Assembly (NCBI RefSeq): GCF_004795055.1
Contig: NZ_SSBJ01000005.1
Location: 62,001 to 126,000 of the forward strand
Source: Streptomyces sp. A1136
GTDB taxonomy: Bacteria > Actinomycetota > Actinomycetes > Streptomycetales > Streptomycetaceae
Length of the DNA stretch: 64,000 nt
Direction of reading: 5' to 3'
A program made the translations under genes and the position numbers. The notes beneath the pieces were generated by a model. That model saw only the letters and a program-made list of their open reading frames with translations, made no database searches and was not told the origin of the DNA. Shown here piece by piece: positions 24,640 through 34,063 of the stretch. The first letter of the stretch is position 1. Each line of letters starts with the position of its first letter.

Positions 24640-25367
24640 GCCTGTCCCCTTTCCGCGGAGAGACGCTCCCCGGAGGTCGCCGGCGTCTCGGCCGCCCGCT
24701 CCCGCGCGACCTGATCGAAGGGGCTGTCGTCGAGACGGGCGAGCAGCTCGGCCGGGTCCCGGTACACCTCGCGGGCCCCGGCCTCTTCGAGGTCGCGGCG
24801 CGCGATGCCGCCGCACAGCAGGCCGACGCAGGTGACGCCGGCCCGGGTCGCGGCCTTCATGTCCCACACGCTGTCGCCGACGAACACGGCGGCGTGGGCG
24901 GGGGCGTCGACGAGGTCGAGGGCGTGGTGCACCGGGTCGGGCGCCGGCTTGCCCTCGCTGACGTCGTCCGCGCTGGCGGTGGCGGTGATCGCGTCGTCGG
25001 CGCCGATGGCCCGCCGCAGCGCCTCCAGTTCGGTGCTCCCGGCCGAGGTGACCAGCACCACCCGCCAGCCGCGCCCGGCGAGTGCGCGCAGCAGCTCGGC
25101 GGCGGAGTCGAAGCCGGGCAGCCGGTCGAAGTAGGTGCCGTAGAGGGTGTCGTGGGCGGCCTTCAACGCGTCGTCCTGGTCGGTGTCGCGGTCGTCGCCG
25201 AGCAGGTGGGCGATCAGGTCCTCCCCGGGGAGGCCGATGGCGTGGTGGATGGCGTGCATCGGCACGTCGTGTCCGGCTTGGCGCAGGGCTTCCCACCAGG
25301 CCGTCACATGCAGGTGGTTGGTGTCGGCGAGGGTTCCGTCGACATCGAACAAGGCGGCGCGGTTCAT
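24636..25367 (-). CDS. HAD-superfamily phosphatase (beta-phosphoglucomutase/PGP-like)
   Basis: The ATG at 25367 follows GGGAGGA. The 243-residue protein has motif I ALFDVDGTLADTN (nucleophile D7), a helical cap, motif II VLVTSAGSTE, motif III SEGKPAPDPVHHAL and motif IV FVGDSVWDMKAATRAG. The cap type suggests small sugar-phosphate or phosphoglycolate-like substrates. It is co-translated with the downstream SDR. The C-terminal 25 residues are hydrophilic and unconserved-looking. Confidence 0.87.
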   Translation of the reverse strand: MNRAALFDVDGTLADTNHLHVTAWWEALRQAGHDVPMHAIHHAIGLPGEDLIAHLLGDDRDTDQDDALKAAHDTLYGTYFDRLPGFDSAAELLRALAGRGWRVVLVTSAGSTELEALRRAIGADDAITATASADDVSEGKPAPDPVHHALDLVDAPAHAAVFVGDSVWDMKAATRAGVTCVGLLCGGIARRDLEEAGAREVYRDPAELLARLDDSPFDQVARERAAETPATSGERLSAERGQA

Positions 25368-25490
25368 GCGGTTCCTCCCGTACGGCCGGCGGGGCGGCGG
25401 CCGGTGCCCGTGGGCGGGGCGCACGCGGGCCGGCGGTCCCGCCGGGGTGGGGCGTTCCGGGCCTGGTGCGGCCCGGGCGGCGGCCGGGGC

Positions 25491-25814
25491 TCACTTGCCC
25501 AGCTTCTCCTTCAGCTCGGCCTTGTTCATGGACGAGCGGCCGTGCAGGTTCTTGCGCTTCGCCTCTTGGTAGAGCTGGTCGTACGTCGGTCCCTGCGCGC
25601 CGGTGTGGGAATGCCGGCCGCCGCGCTCGGACGAGGACATGTCCTCCAGGGAGGTCTTGCTCGCCGTCTTCGACTCCCCCGCCCGTGCGCGTTCCTTGTT
25701 GACGGTGCGGGCGGCGATCTCCTTGGCCCGCTCGGGGCTCTCGCCGCGTTCTTGCGCGCTGTCCTTGATGTGCTCGTACTGTCGTTCGCGCTTGGGACTG
25801 GATCCGGCGGGCAT
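25491..25814 (-). CDS. Small basic/charged protein, annotated in relatives as plasmid-stabilisation protein, with Rho-N/SAP-like C-terminus
   Basis: The 107-residue protein (ATG at 25814, AAGGAGCG site) is highly charged: SPKRERQYEHIKDSAQERGESPERAKEIAARTVNKERARAGESK, a variable SMSSSERGGRHSHTG-like middle, and TYDQLYQEAKRKNLHGRSSMNKAELKEKLG, which matches the short Rho-N/SAP-type helix-extended-helix fold. Nearly identical proteins are widespread in actinobacterial chromosomes; the plasmid label is historical and I see no plasmid context. Nucleic-acid binding is plausible. It lies 34 bp downstream of the P450 on the same strand. Confidence 0.8.
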   Translation of the reverse strand: MPAGSSPKRERQYEHIKDSAQERGESPERAKEIAARTVNKERARAGESKTASKTSLEDMSSSERGGRHSHTGAQGPTYDQLYQEAKRKNLHGRSSMNKAELKEKLGK

Positions 25815-25848
25815 GGTCGCTCCTTCTTCTCGTCGAGGTTTCGCGGTT

Positions 25849-27141
25849 CTACCGGTGCGGTGCCCACACGCTGCGGGACGGCACGCCGTCGGCGCGGACC
25901 GCCGTGCGCGCGTGGGAGATGACGAATCCGCTGCGCGGCCGGGTGGGCAGCCGGTGGAGCGGGATCGTCAGATCCTGCTCCGGGACGTCGCAGTCCAGCT
26001 GGGCGAGGCCGGTGACGACGGCCGACAGCAGGCTGACGGTGATGTCCTCGCCCGGGCAGCGGTGCCCGGTGCGGGCGTCTCCGCCGCCTTGGGGCACGAG
26101 GTCGTTCGGCGGTGGTTCCCGGCCCATGAAGCGGCAGGGGTCGAAATCGCAGGGCCGCGGCCAGACGTCGGGGTCGTGGTCGCGTCCGTACAGGTCGAGC
26201 AGGAGGAGGCTGCCTTCGGGTACGGGCGTGTCCCGCCAGCGCAGGTCACGGGCGGCGAGGCCGGCGACGAAGGGCGCGAACGGGTAGAAGCGCCGGACCT
26301 CGTGGGCGAAGGCGCGGGCGTAGGTCCCGTCGTCCGCCAGGAGCCGGTCCCGGTGGACGGGCGCGCTGTGCAGGGCGTGCGCGGCGAAGACCGCGAACCA
26401 GGACAGGGCCACGGTGGGGCGGATGATGTTGAGCAGTTCCACGGCCGCCGTTCGCGGGTCCAGCAGGCGCCCGTCGGCGTCGCGGTGCCAGGCCACCGTG
26501 GCCAGGGCCGAGCGGGGCCGTCCCTCGGTCCGCACGGGGGCGGCCGCCGCGCGCAGCTCCGAAACCACCCGGCACAGCGCCCGCTCCTGCCGGGCCCGGG
26601 CCCGGCGGGCCTTCCAGTGACGGGGCCCGGCGGTGGCGAATCCGTCGACGGCGGCCACGCAGTCCTCGCCGATCGAGCGCGCCGCCCCCTCCGAGAGGGG
26701 CAGTCCCATCCAGTCGCACACGGCTCCGGCGAGGACGGCGCTCATCTCGTCGAAGAGCACCACCTCGCGTCCCTCCCAGCCGGCCACGGCGCGCGGCCAG
26801 CGGGCGGTGAACCGTTCGGTGAGCGCGGCGATGCCGCCCTCGGACATCAGGAGGGAGACGAACAGGTCCTTGCGGACGCGATGGCGGTCGCCGTCGAGCG
26901 TGTGCACCGCGCCCCGGCCGAACAGGGTGTCGAGGACCGGGCCCGGGAGGGCGCCCTCGCGCAGGACGTGCTGTTCGTCGTAGAAGAACTCCACCGCTCC
27001 CGGACCGTCGAGGACGATCGTCCGCCGGCCCATCAACCGGGTGACGACCGGTTCTCCCCCGGCACGCTCCTGGAGGCCCGGCAGCCATGCGTAGCCGCGG
27101 GCCAGCAGTGAGGCGGTGCTGTCGATCACGGAAGCGAACAT
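25849..27141 (-). CDS. CYP152-family cytochrome P450 peroxygenase (fatty-acid hydroxylase or decarboxylase)
   Basis: The 430-residue P450 lacks the usual I-helix acid-alcohol pair and instead has IIRPTVALSWF with R241-P242, the carboxylate-binding signature of CYP152 enzymes such as P450-BSbeta and OleT, which use H2O2 and fatty acids. Other landmarks: GPRHWKARRARAR (about 172), HEVRRFYPFAPF (ExxR, 281) and QGGGDARTGHRCPGE with the haem ligand C362. At the position of BSbeta Gln85 it has His80 (GAVHTLDG), as in OleT. No redox partner genes adjoin, consistent with peroxygenase chemistry. Start is the ATG at 27141. Confidence 0.88.
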   Translation of the reverse strand: MFASVIDSTASLLARGYAWLPGLQERAGGEPVVTRLMGRRTIVLDGPGAVEFFYDEQHVLREGALPGPVLDTLFGRGAVHTLDGDRHRVRKDLFVSLLMSEGGIAALTERFTARWPRAVAGWEGREVVLFDEMSAVLAGAVCDWMGLPLSEGAARSIGEDCVAAVDGFATAGPRHWKARRARARQERALCRVVSELRAAAAPVRTEGRPRSALATVAWHRDADGRLLDPRTAAVELLNIIRPTVALSWFAVFAAHALHSAPVHRDRLLADDGTYARAFAHEVRRFYPFAPFVAGLAARDLRWRDTPVPEGSLLLLDLYGRDHDPDVWPRPCDFDPCRFMGREPPPNDLVPQGGGDARTGHRCPGEDITVSLLSAVVTGLAQLDCDVPEQDLTIPLHRLPTRPRSGFVISHARTAVRADGVPSRSVWAPHR

Positions 27142-27283
27142 ACGCGGCGCCTACCCTCTTCGCCGCTCGGCACTCCTGCCGTTCGGCGTAGGCCGGGGGT
27201 GCGGGCCGGGTGCCCGGGGGTAGACGGGGACGAGGAGGCGTCCGCGAAGGACGCCGACGGCGACGACGAGGAGGAGGACGGCG
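27142..27283. other. Divergent gap upstream of the P450
   Basis: This and the following 300 bases contain no strongly supported gene. A minus-strand frame here encodes a hydrophobic stretch (PLIAVLLLVVAVGVL), but it has only a TTG start and no ribosome site; it is the complement of a GAC/GAG-rich plus strand. Confidence 0.4.
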
Positions 27284-27517
27284 ATGAGCGGGACGGCTCG
27301 GACGGGTGGCACGGACGGGGGCGGTGGGATGGAGGACAAGGCCCAGCGGCCCGGGATCGGGCGTGAGGAGCAGGTGGACGAGGCGCCCGGTCAGGAGGGC
27401 GGTACCCGCGGCCGCAGCAAGGAGGAATCGACCCGACGGCGGCCCGGGGAGGGGCACTCCCCGCGGGACGGGCGGACGGAGGAGGGCGGGGAGGGCCGGG
27501 GGGCGGACGGCCCGTAG
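27284..27517 (+). CDS. Possible small hydrophilic protein
   Basis: The ATG at 27284 is preceded by a strong GAGGAGGAC ribosome site and about 90% of its 77 sense codons end in G or C. The product is Gly/Glu/Arg-rich and disordered (KSKEES-like and GEGHSPRDGRTEEGG stretches) with no known domain. The opposite strand carries a hydrophobic frame with similar third-base composition, so the choice of strand is not certain. It would lie 81 bp upstream of the CDGSH gene in the same orientation. Confidence 0.4.
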   Translation: MSGTARTGGTDGGGGMEDKAQRPGIGREEQVDEAPGQEGGTRGRSKEESTRRRPGEGHSPRDGRTEEGGEGRGADGP

Positions 27518-27598
27518 ACCGGAGGGAAACCACCGGCACTCGCGGCCGAACGGGTGCCGGACGGGTTTCGACGGCCGCTGACCGGCAAGGCGGAGCGT

Positions 27599-27946
27599 AT
27601 GAACGCGAAGCGATCCGAGGTAACCGAGGCGGGCCCCGCATCCGGGGCGGACCGGGCGTCCGGGGCGGTCGCGGCGTCCGGGGCGTCCGGGGCGTCCGGA
27701 ACGACGACGGCCGCCGGCGGCGCCCCGGTGCGGCACGTCACCGAGCCAGACGGCCCCGAGCTGGTCGAGGGACCCGTGGAACGCCCCCGGCGGGACGGTT
27801 CCACGGCCCGCTCGGAGCGCCCGGTCGTGGCCGTGTGCACCTGTCGGCGGAGTCGGATCTACCCCTGGTGTGACACCAGCCACCGCGCGCGTACCCGCGG
27901 GGACGAGGCCGCTGAGGGGTCCGAGCGGGAAGGGGAGCGGCCATGA
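27599..27946 (+). CDS. CDGSH-type iron-sulfur domain protein
   Basis: The ATG at 27599 gives 115 residues: an Ala/Ser/Gly-rich N-terminal half, RHVTEPDGPELVEGPVE, and a C-terminal VVAVCTCRRSRIYPWCDTSHR. The last is the CDGSH 2Fe-2S motif (C-x-C-x2-S-x3-P-x-C-D-x-S-H) with Thr replacing Gly after CD. Three Cys and one His would bind a redox-active 2Fe-2S cluster. The stop overlaps the start of the downstream SDR gene (ATGA), so both proteins are made together. Confidence 0.85.
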   Translation: MNAKRSEVTEAGPASGADRASGAVAASGASGASGTTTAAGGAPVRHVTEPDGPELVEGPVERPRRDGSTARSERPVVAVCTCRRSRIYPWCDTSHRARTRGDEAAEGSEREGERP

Positions 27947-28962
27947 ACGGGTCCGCCGCCCGGGGCCGGGTCGTGGTCGTCACCGGCGCCAGCGGCGGCG
28001 TGGGGCGCGCGGTCGTCCGGGCGTTCGCGGCCCGCGGCGACCGCCTCGCCCTGATCGCGCGCGGCGGTGCGGGCCTCGAAGGCGCCGTCCGGGACGCCGA
28101 GGAACGGGGCGCGCGGGCCCTCGCCATCGAAGCGGACGTCGCCGACCCCGAGGCGGTCGAAGCCGCCGCGCAACGGGCGGAGGACGAACTCGGCCCCCTC
28201 GACATCTGGGTCAACGTCGCCTTCACATCCGTGTTCGCGCCCTTCACGGAGATCGACCCGGACGAGTTCCGCCGGGTCACCGAGGTCTCTTATCTCGGGT
28301 ACGTCTACGGCACGCACGCGGCCCTGCGCAGGATGCTCCCGCGCGATCGCGGCACCCTGGTCCACGCCGGTTCCGCGCTCGCCTACCGGGGCATTCCGCT
28401 GCAGAGCGCGTACTGCGGCGCCAAGCACGCCATCCAGGGCTGGCACGAAGCGCTGCGGTGCGAACTGCTCGCCTCGGGCACGCGCGTGCGCACCACGATG
28501 GTGCAACTCCCCGCCCTGGACACCCCGCAGTTCGACTGGGTGCTGTCGCGGCTGCCGCGGCGCGCGCGGCCGGTGGCGCCGATCTACCGGCCCGAACTCG
28601 CCGCCCGGGCCATCGTGTACGCGGCGGACCATCCGCGGCGGCGGGAGTACTGGGTCGGCGGCAGTACCGCGGCGACCCTGATGGCGAACGCCGTCGCGCC
28701 GGGGCTGCTCGACCGGTACCTGGCCCGTACGGGTTTCGACTCCCAGCAGACGGACACCCCGCGCCCGGCGGACGAGCCGGCGAACCTGTGGGAACCGGCC
28801 GACACCCGGCGGGACTTCGGGGCGCACGGCCGCTTCGCCGCGTCGTCCCATCAGCACAGCTTCCAGTGGTGGGCCACCCGGCACAGGGGCGCCCTCGCCG
28901 CGGCGACGCTGTGCGGGGCCGGGGCCGCCTCCCTCGCCTGGGCCCGCCGCGCCGGCGACTGA
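27943..28962 (+). CDS. SDR-family oxidoreductase with membrane-like C-terminus
   Basis: The 339-residue protein has the classical NADP motif VVVVTGASGGVGRAVV, DIWVNVAFTSVF in the NNAG position (with NVA instead of NNAG), a Ser in HAGSALAYRG and the catalytic SAYCGAKHAIQGW (YxxxK). A tail of about 90 residues ends in a weakly hydrophobic helix (ALAAATLCGAGAASLAWARR), possibly membrane associated. Overlap with the CDGSH gene suggests a redox partnership. A hairpin terminator follows. Confidence 0.87.
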   Translation: MNGSAARGRVVVVTGASGGVGRAVVRAFAARGDRLALIARGGAGLEGAVRDAEERGARALAIEADVADPEAVEAAAQRAEDELGPLDIWVNVAFTSVFAPFTEIDPDEFRRVTEVSYLGYVYGTHAALRRMLPRDRGTLVHAGSALAYRGIPLQSAYCGAKHAIQGWHEALRCELLASGTRVRTTMVQLPALDTPQFDWVLSRLPRRARPVAPIYRPELAARAIVYAADHPRRREYWVGGSTAATLMANAVAPGLLDRYLARTGFDSQQTDTPRPADEPANLWEPADTRRDFGAHGRFAASSHQHSFQWWATRHRGALAAATLCGAGAASLAWARRAGD

Positions 28963-29009
28963 GGACCCGCCGTCCCCCGCCCGGGGTGCCCCCCGCAGGA
29001 GCGTACGAG

Positions 29010-29044
29010 CGGTCGGCCGGCGCACCTCGTGCACCGGCCGACCG
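29010..29044. terminator. 16-bp hairpin terminator after the SDR gene
   Basis: 29010-29025 pairs with 29029-29044 with one mismatch and a 3-nt loop (cggtcggccgg / ccggccgaccg). It lies 47 nt after the SDR stop. Confidence 0.65.
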
Positions 29045-29114
29045 TTGTCCGATGGGGCCACCCGGCCGCCGGCCGTGCCCCGTCCCGTCGGACGGCCGGC
29101 GACCGTGAGGGCGG

Positions 29115-29732
29115 TCAGGTCGTGAGGAGGCGGTTGAAGAAGGAGCGGTAGCGCTGGAGCGCGATGCGCAGGTCTTCCGTCACCACTTCCTCGCCCTTGC
29201 TCCACTGGCCTTCCAACTCCTCCTTGTGGGAGGCGAACGTGGCCGCCAGCGTCTGCATCACCTCCGCGACGAGGGTGTCCGCGGACCGCACGGCGTCCTG
29301 CGGGTCGTCGACGAAGCGGCCCTGGATCTCGCTCCACCTCGTGCGGAAGTCCTCCGCGTCGCGGCCGGCGAGCAACGGTTCGTTGCCGCTGTCGCCCCCG
29401 GCGCCCGTGCCGTTCCCGGTACCGACGGCCGTCCCGCCCGCCGTGTCCGAGGTGTCCGCTCCCGCCCGGTCGCCTCCGCGCAGGTCGTCCGTCGTCGTGC
29501 CGCCCGCGTCCGCTCCGTGCCGCTCGTCTCCCCCGTACTCCCCGACCCCGTACTCCCCGACGTCCTCCCGCGCGTCCTCGCCCACGCCCGTGCCCGGGCC
29601 GACATTGCGGTCGCCCGTCGCCTCCCCCGGGTAGACGGCGGTGCTCCGCTCGTCTGCTCCCGGATGCGCGAGGCGCTCGGTGGTCAGTCCGCCCTCGTCG
29701 GGCCGGCCGGCCGTCTCGTCGCGGTCCTGCAT
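29115..29732 (-). CDS. Hypothetical soluble protein sharing a helical C-terminal domain with its upstream neighbour
   Basis: The 205-residue protein begins 1 nt after the stop of the upstream gene (TGACATG) with AAGGAGG inside that gene. Residues 1-125 are disordered and rich in Gly, Asp, Thr and Glu. Residues about 130-205 (WSEIQGRFVDDPQDAVRSADTLVAEVMQ, EDLRIALQRYRSFFNRLL) align with the C-terminus of the neighbouring membrane protein (WQGVQERFVDRPEGAVAQADELVTRLM, EELRGAMVHYRALFHELL). The shared domain is predicted helical; function unknown. Confidence 0.8.
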   Translation of the reverse strand: MQDRDETAGRPDEGGLTTERLAHPGADERSTAVYPGEATGDRNVGPGTGVGEDAREDVGEYGVGEYGGDERHGADAGGTTTDDLRGGDRAGADTSDTAGGTAVGTGNGTGAGGDSGNEPLLAGRDAEDFRTRWSEIQGRFVDDPQDAVRSADTLVAEVMQTLAATFASHKEELEGQWSKGEEVVTEDLRIALQRYRSFFNRLLTT

Positions 29733-29733
29733 G

Positions 29734-30276
29734 TCATCGGCCTCCTTGATCGCCGAGAAGCTCGTGGAACAGGGCGCGGTAGTGCACCATCGCCCCGCGG
29801 AGCTCCTCCGTCGTCGCCTGTCCTTCGCTGCTGCGCGCGTTGACCGCGTGGGCAGCCCGGTAGTGTTCCAGCGTGCTTCCGTGCTCGACCGAGAGGTCGC
29901 GCACCTGGTCGCCGAACCCGTTGGTCGGGTAACCGCGTTCCCTCATGAGCCGCGTGACCAATTCGTCCGCCTGGGCGACAGCCCCCTCGGGGCGGTCCAC
30001 GAAGCGTTCCTGGACGCCCTGCCATTCCTCGGCGTACTGGGTCCGGCGCGCCGGCGGCAGTTCCTTGATGTCCAGCTCCGCGTGGCGCTGCTCGCGGGCG
30101 CGCAGTTCACGCTCGGCGGCCAGCCGGCCGCCCTCGTCCTCCACCGTGCGGTCGTACTCGGGCCCGAACCGCTCCCTCAGGTGCCGTCTGCGCGAGGCCA
30201 GGCGGACCGCGACCGCGATGGCGATCAGTACCACCACCACGAGAACGATGATCACGATGAGCGTGCTTGTCGACAT
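29734..30276 (-). CDS. Membrane-anchored hypothetical protein with shared helical domain
   Basis: The ATG at 30276 follows GGAGG. The 180-residue protein has a single N-terminal membrane helix (TLIVIIVLVVVVLIAIAVAV, residues 5-24), a basic stop-transfer RLASRRRHLRERFG, a charged coiled region (EDEGGRLAAERELRAREQRH) and a conserved C-terminal helical domain from about residue 85. I recognise it as a common conserved Streptomyces protein without known function. It is translationally coupled to its soluble paralogue and lies about 120 bp downstream of grpE. Confidence 0.82.
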   Translation of the reverse strand: MSTSTLIVIIVLVVVVLIAIAVAVRLASRRRHLRERFGPEYDRTVEDEGGRLAAERELRAREQRHAELDIKELPPARRTQYAEEWQGVQERFVDRPEGAVAQADELVTRLMRERGYPTNGFGDQVRDLSVEHGSTLEHYRAAHAVNARSSEGQATTEELRGAMVHYRALFHELLGDQGGR

Positions 30277-30399
30277 GGGGGCCTCCACTCGGGGCCGTGC
30301 TTCTCATCGGCGTCGTCGTAGGCGCGTGCCCGCCCGCGGGGACCGCAAACCCGCCGGCGGTCGCCTCAGGGGCGTTCCGTCTCCCCGGCGCTCGCGAGG

Positions 30400-31004
30400 T
30401 CAGTCGCCGGAGGCCGGTTCGGCCACCGCCACTTGGGCGGGGCGCAGCAGCCGGCCGCCGACGCGGTAACCGGGGCGCAGGACCCGGGCGCAGGACGGGG
30501 TGGTGCGGTGGGGGTCGGGGGCGGAGGTGACGGCCTCGTGGACGCGGGGGTCGAAGGGGTCGCCGGGTTCGCCGAAGCTCTCCAACCCGAGGGCGGCCAG
30601 GCAGGAGCCGAGCAGACGGGCGATGGAGTCGAAGCCTTCGGCGTCCTCGCCGCACGCGCGGGCGGCGTCCACCGCGTCGAGGACCGGCAGCAGCCCGGTC
30701 AGCACGTTGGCGACGGCCGCCTCGCGCACGGCGAGGCGGTCACGCCGGACGCGTTTGCGGTAGTTGTCGTACTCGGCTTTGACCCGTTGCAGGTCGGCGG
30801 TGCGCTCGGCGAGCGCGCGGGCCGTCTCGGACGTCCCCGCGGGCGCGGGCGCCCGCCGGGGCGGTGTGCCCGGGAGGTCGACGCGGTCCGGGCGGCCGTG
30901 AGCCCGGGGGGAGAGGGCGGGCGGCCCGGCGCCGCGCCGGTCGCGCAGGACGACCACCGTCGTGGCGTCGGGGCGCTCCGGTCGCGGGGGCTCGGCCGGG
31001 TGGT

Positions 31005-31008
<4 letters not shown>
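30400..31008 (-). CDS. grpE: GrpE nucleotide exchange factor
   Basis: The 202-residue protein has a disordered Pro/Arg-rich N-terminus and then the GrpE core: a long helix with [42 protein letters not shown], and a beta domain containing [15 protein letters not shown] and [21 protein letters not shown]. It exchanges ADP on the DnaK made by the upstream gene. The ATG at 31008 overlaps the dnaK stop (ATGA) with GGGAGG inside dnaK. It is likely a second copy specialised for the dedicated DnaK; the main chaperone operon would also contain dnaJ and hspR, which are absent. Confidence 0.9.
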
Positions 31009-32894
<1,886 letters not shown>

Positions 32895-33159
32895 GGTCCG
32901 CTCCCTTCGCGTTCCCGCGGGCCGGTCACGGATCTCGTCGGCACGGGAACTCCCCCCGTCCCGCAAGACGGTCGCGGACAGCCGCCGGGCGTACGGGGCC
33001 GACCCTCACCTCCTGGATACGTCGGCGCCGCACGCCCTGTCAACGCGTCCCCGGGACCGGTGCCGACCGACGGCTTCGGGCGGCTCGCACGGCGGTTTCG
33101 GGCGGCTCCCGCCGGGCAGGCGCCGTCACAGACGGTCCGTCGCGGCAGCGGAGGTGACC

Positions 33160-33900
33160 ATGCCCGTGTGGGTCGGGACGTCCGGGTGGCAGTACCGGGA
33201 CTGGACGGGCACCTTCTACCCCCAGGGGGTGCCGCAGCGCCTGTGGCTGGAGGAGTACGCGCGCCGTTTCGGCACGGTCGAGAACAACAACGCCTTCTAC
33301 CGGCTGCCCGCCCCGGAGACCTTCGCGGCCTGGCGCGCGCGGACCCCTGACGGCTTCGTCATGGCCGTCAAGGCGAGTCGCTTCCTGACCCACATCAAAC
33401 GACTGCGCGACCCGGAGGAGCCGGTGCGGCGGCTGATGACTCACAGCGCCGCCCTCGGGCCCCGGCTGGGGCCGGTGCTCCTGCAACTGCCGCCCACCCT
33501 GCGCGCGGACGCGCGGTCCCTGGACGCCTGCCTCGCCTGTTTCCCGGCCGGCGTGCGGGTGGCGGTGGAGCCTCGACACGAGTCGTGGTGGACGGAGGAG
33601 ATCCGGTCGGTCCTCACCGAGCGGGGTGCGGCGCTGTGCTGGGCGGACCGGCACTCGCGACCGGTGACGCCGCTGTGGCGCACCGCCGACTGGGGGTACG
33701 TACGGTTCCACGAGGGGCGTGCGCGGCCGTGGCCCCGCTACGGGCCGGCCGCGCTGCGCTCGTGGGCGGGGCGGATTACGCAGACCTGGCCGGCCTCGGC
33801 GGACGTCTTCGCCTACTTCAACAACGACCCGGGCGGGGCCGCCGTCAAGGACGCCGAGGCGTTCCGGCGGATGGTGGGCGCGGCGACCGTCCCCGCCTGA
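33160..33900 (+). CDS. DUF72-family TIM-barrel protein
   Basis: The 246-residue protein (ATG at 33160, GGAGGTGACC site) matches DUF72/YecE: VWVGTSGWQYRDWTGTFYP, FGTVENNNAFYRLP (family consensus ENNSTFYRLP), FVMAVKASRFLTHIKRL, LLQLPPTLRAD, RVAVEPRHESWW, YVRFHEGRA and a closing VFAYFNNDPGGAAVKDA. The fold is a TIM barrel with a conserved E, R and H-containing cleft; the reaction is unknown, although links to DNA repair and Fe-S proteins have been suggested for relatives. Divergent from dnaK. Confidence 0.93.
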   Translation: MPVWVGTSGWQYRDWTGTFYPQGVPQRLWLEEYARRFGTVENNNAFYRLPAPETFAAWRARTPDGFVMAVKASRFLTHIKRLRDPEEPVRRLMTHSAALGPRLGPVLLQLPPTLRADARSLDACLACFPAGVRVAVEPRHESWWTEEIRSVLTERGAALCWADRHSRPVTPLWRTADWGYVRFHEGRARPWPRYGPAALRSWAGRITQTWPASADVFAYFNNDPGGAAVKDAEAFRRMVGAATVPA

Positions 33901-34063
33901 CCTGCGGAACCGTCCCGTGCGCGGGCCGGGCGGCCCGGCCCCGCGGACTGTCCGAGCGGCCGGCGCCGGACGTTCACCCGTCCGCTCCCGCCGGACGGAC
34001 GCAGGCGCGGCGGTCATGGTGGTGTCGGCACACGGACCGCCCGGCACCTGCGAGGCTGGCGCC

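Noticed and set aside
25491-25814. Plasmid or integrated element suggested by the plasmid-stabilisation label
   Set aside because: The label is inherited; no att sites, integrase, rep or tra genes are present and neighbours are chromosomal.
27151-27339. 62-codon minus-strand frame with a hydrophobic stretch
   Set aside because: Only a TTG start, no ribosome site, and the hydrophobic stretch is the complement of GAC/GAG-rich DNA.
26246-27883. A 545-codon Arg/Pro-rich minus-strand frame overlapping the P450 and CDGSH genes
   Set aside because: It covers three better supported genes in other frames and has the composition of a GC-rich shadow frame.
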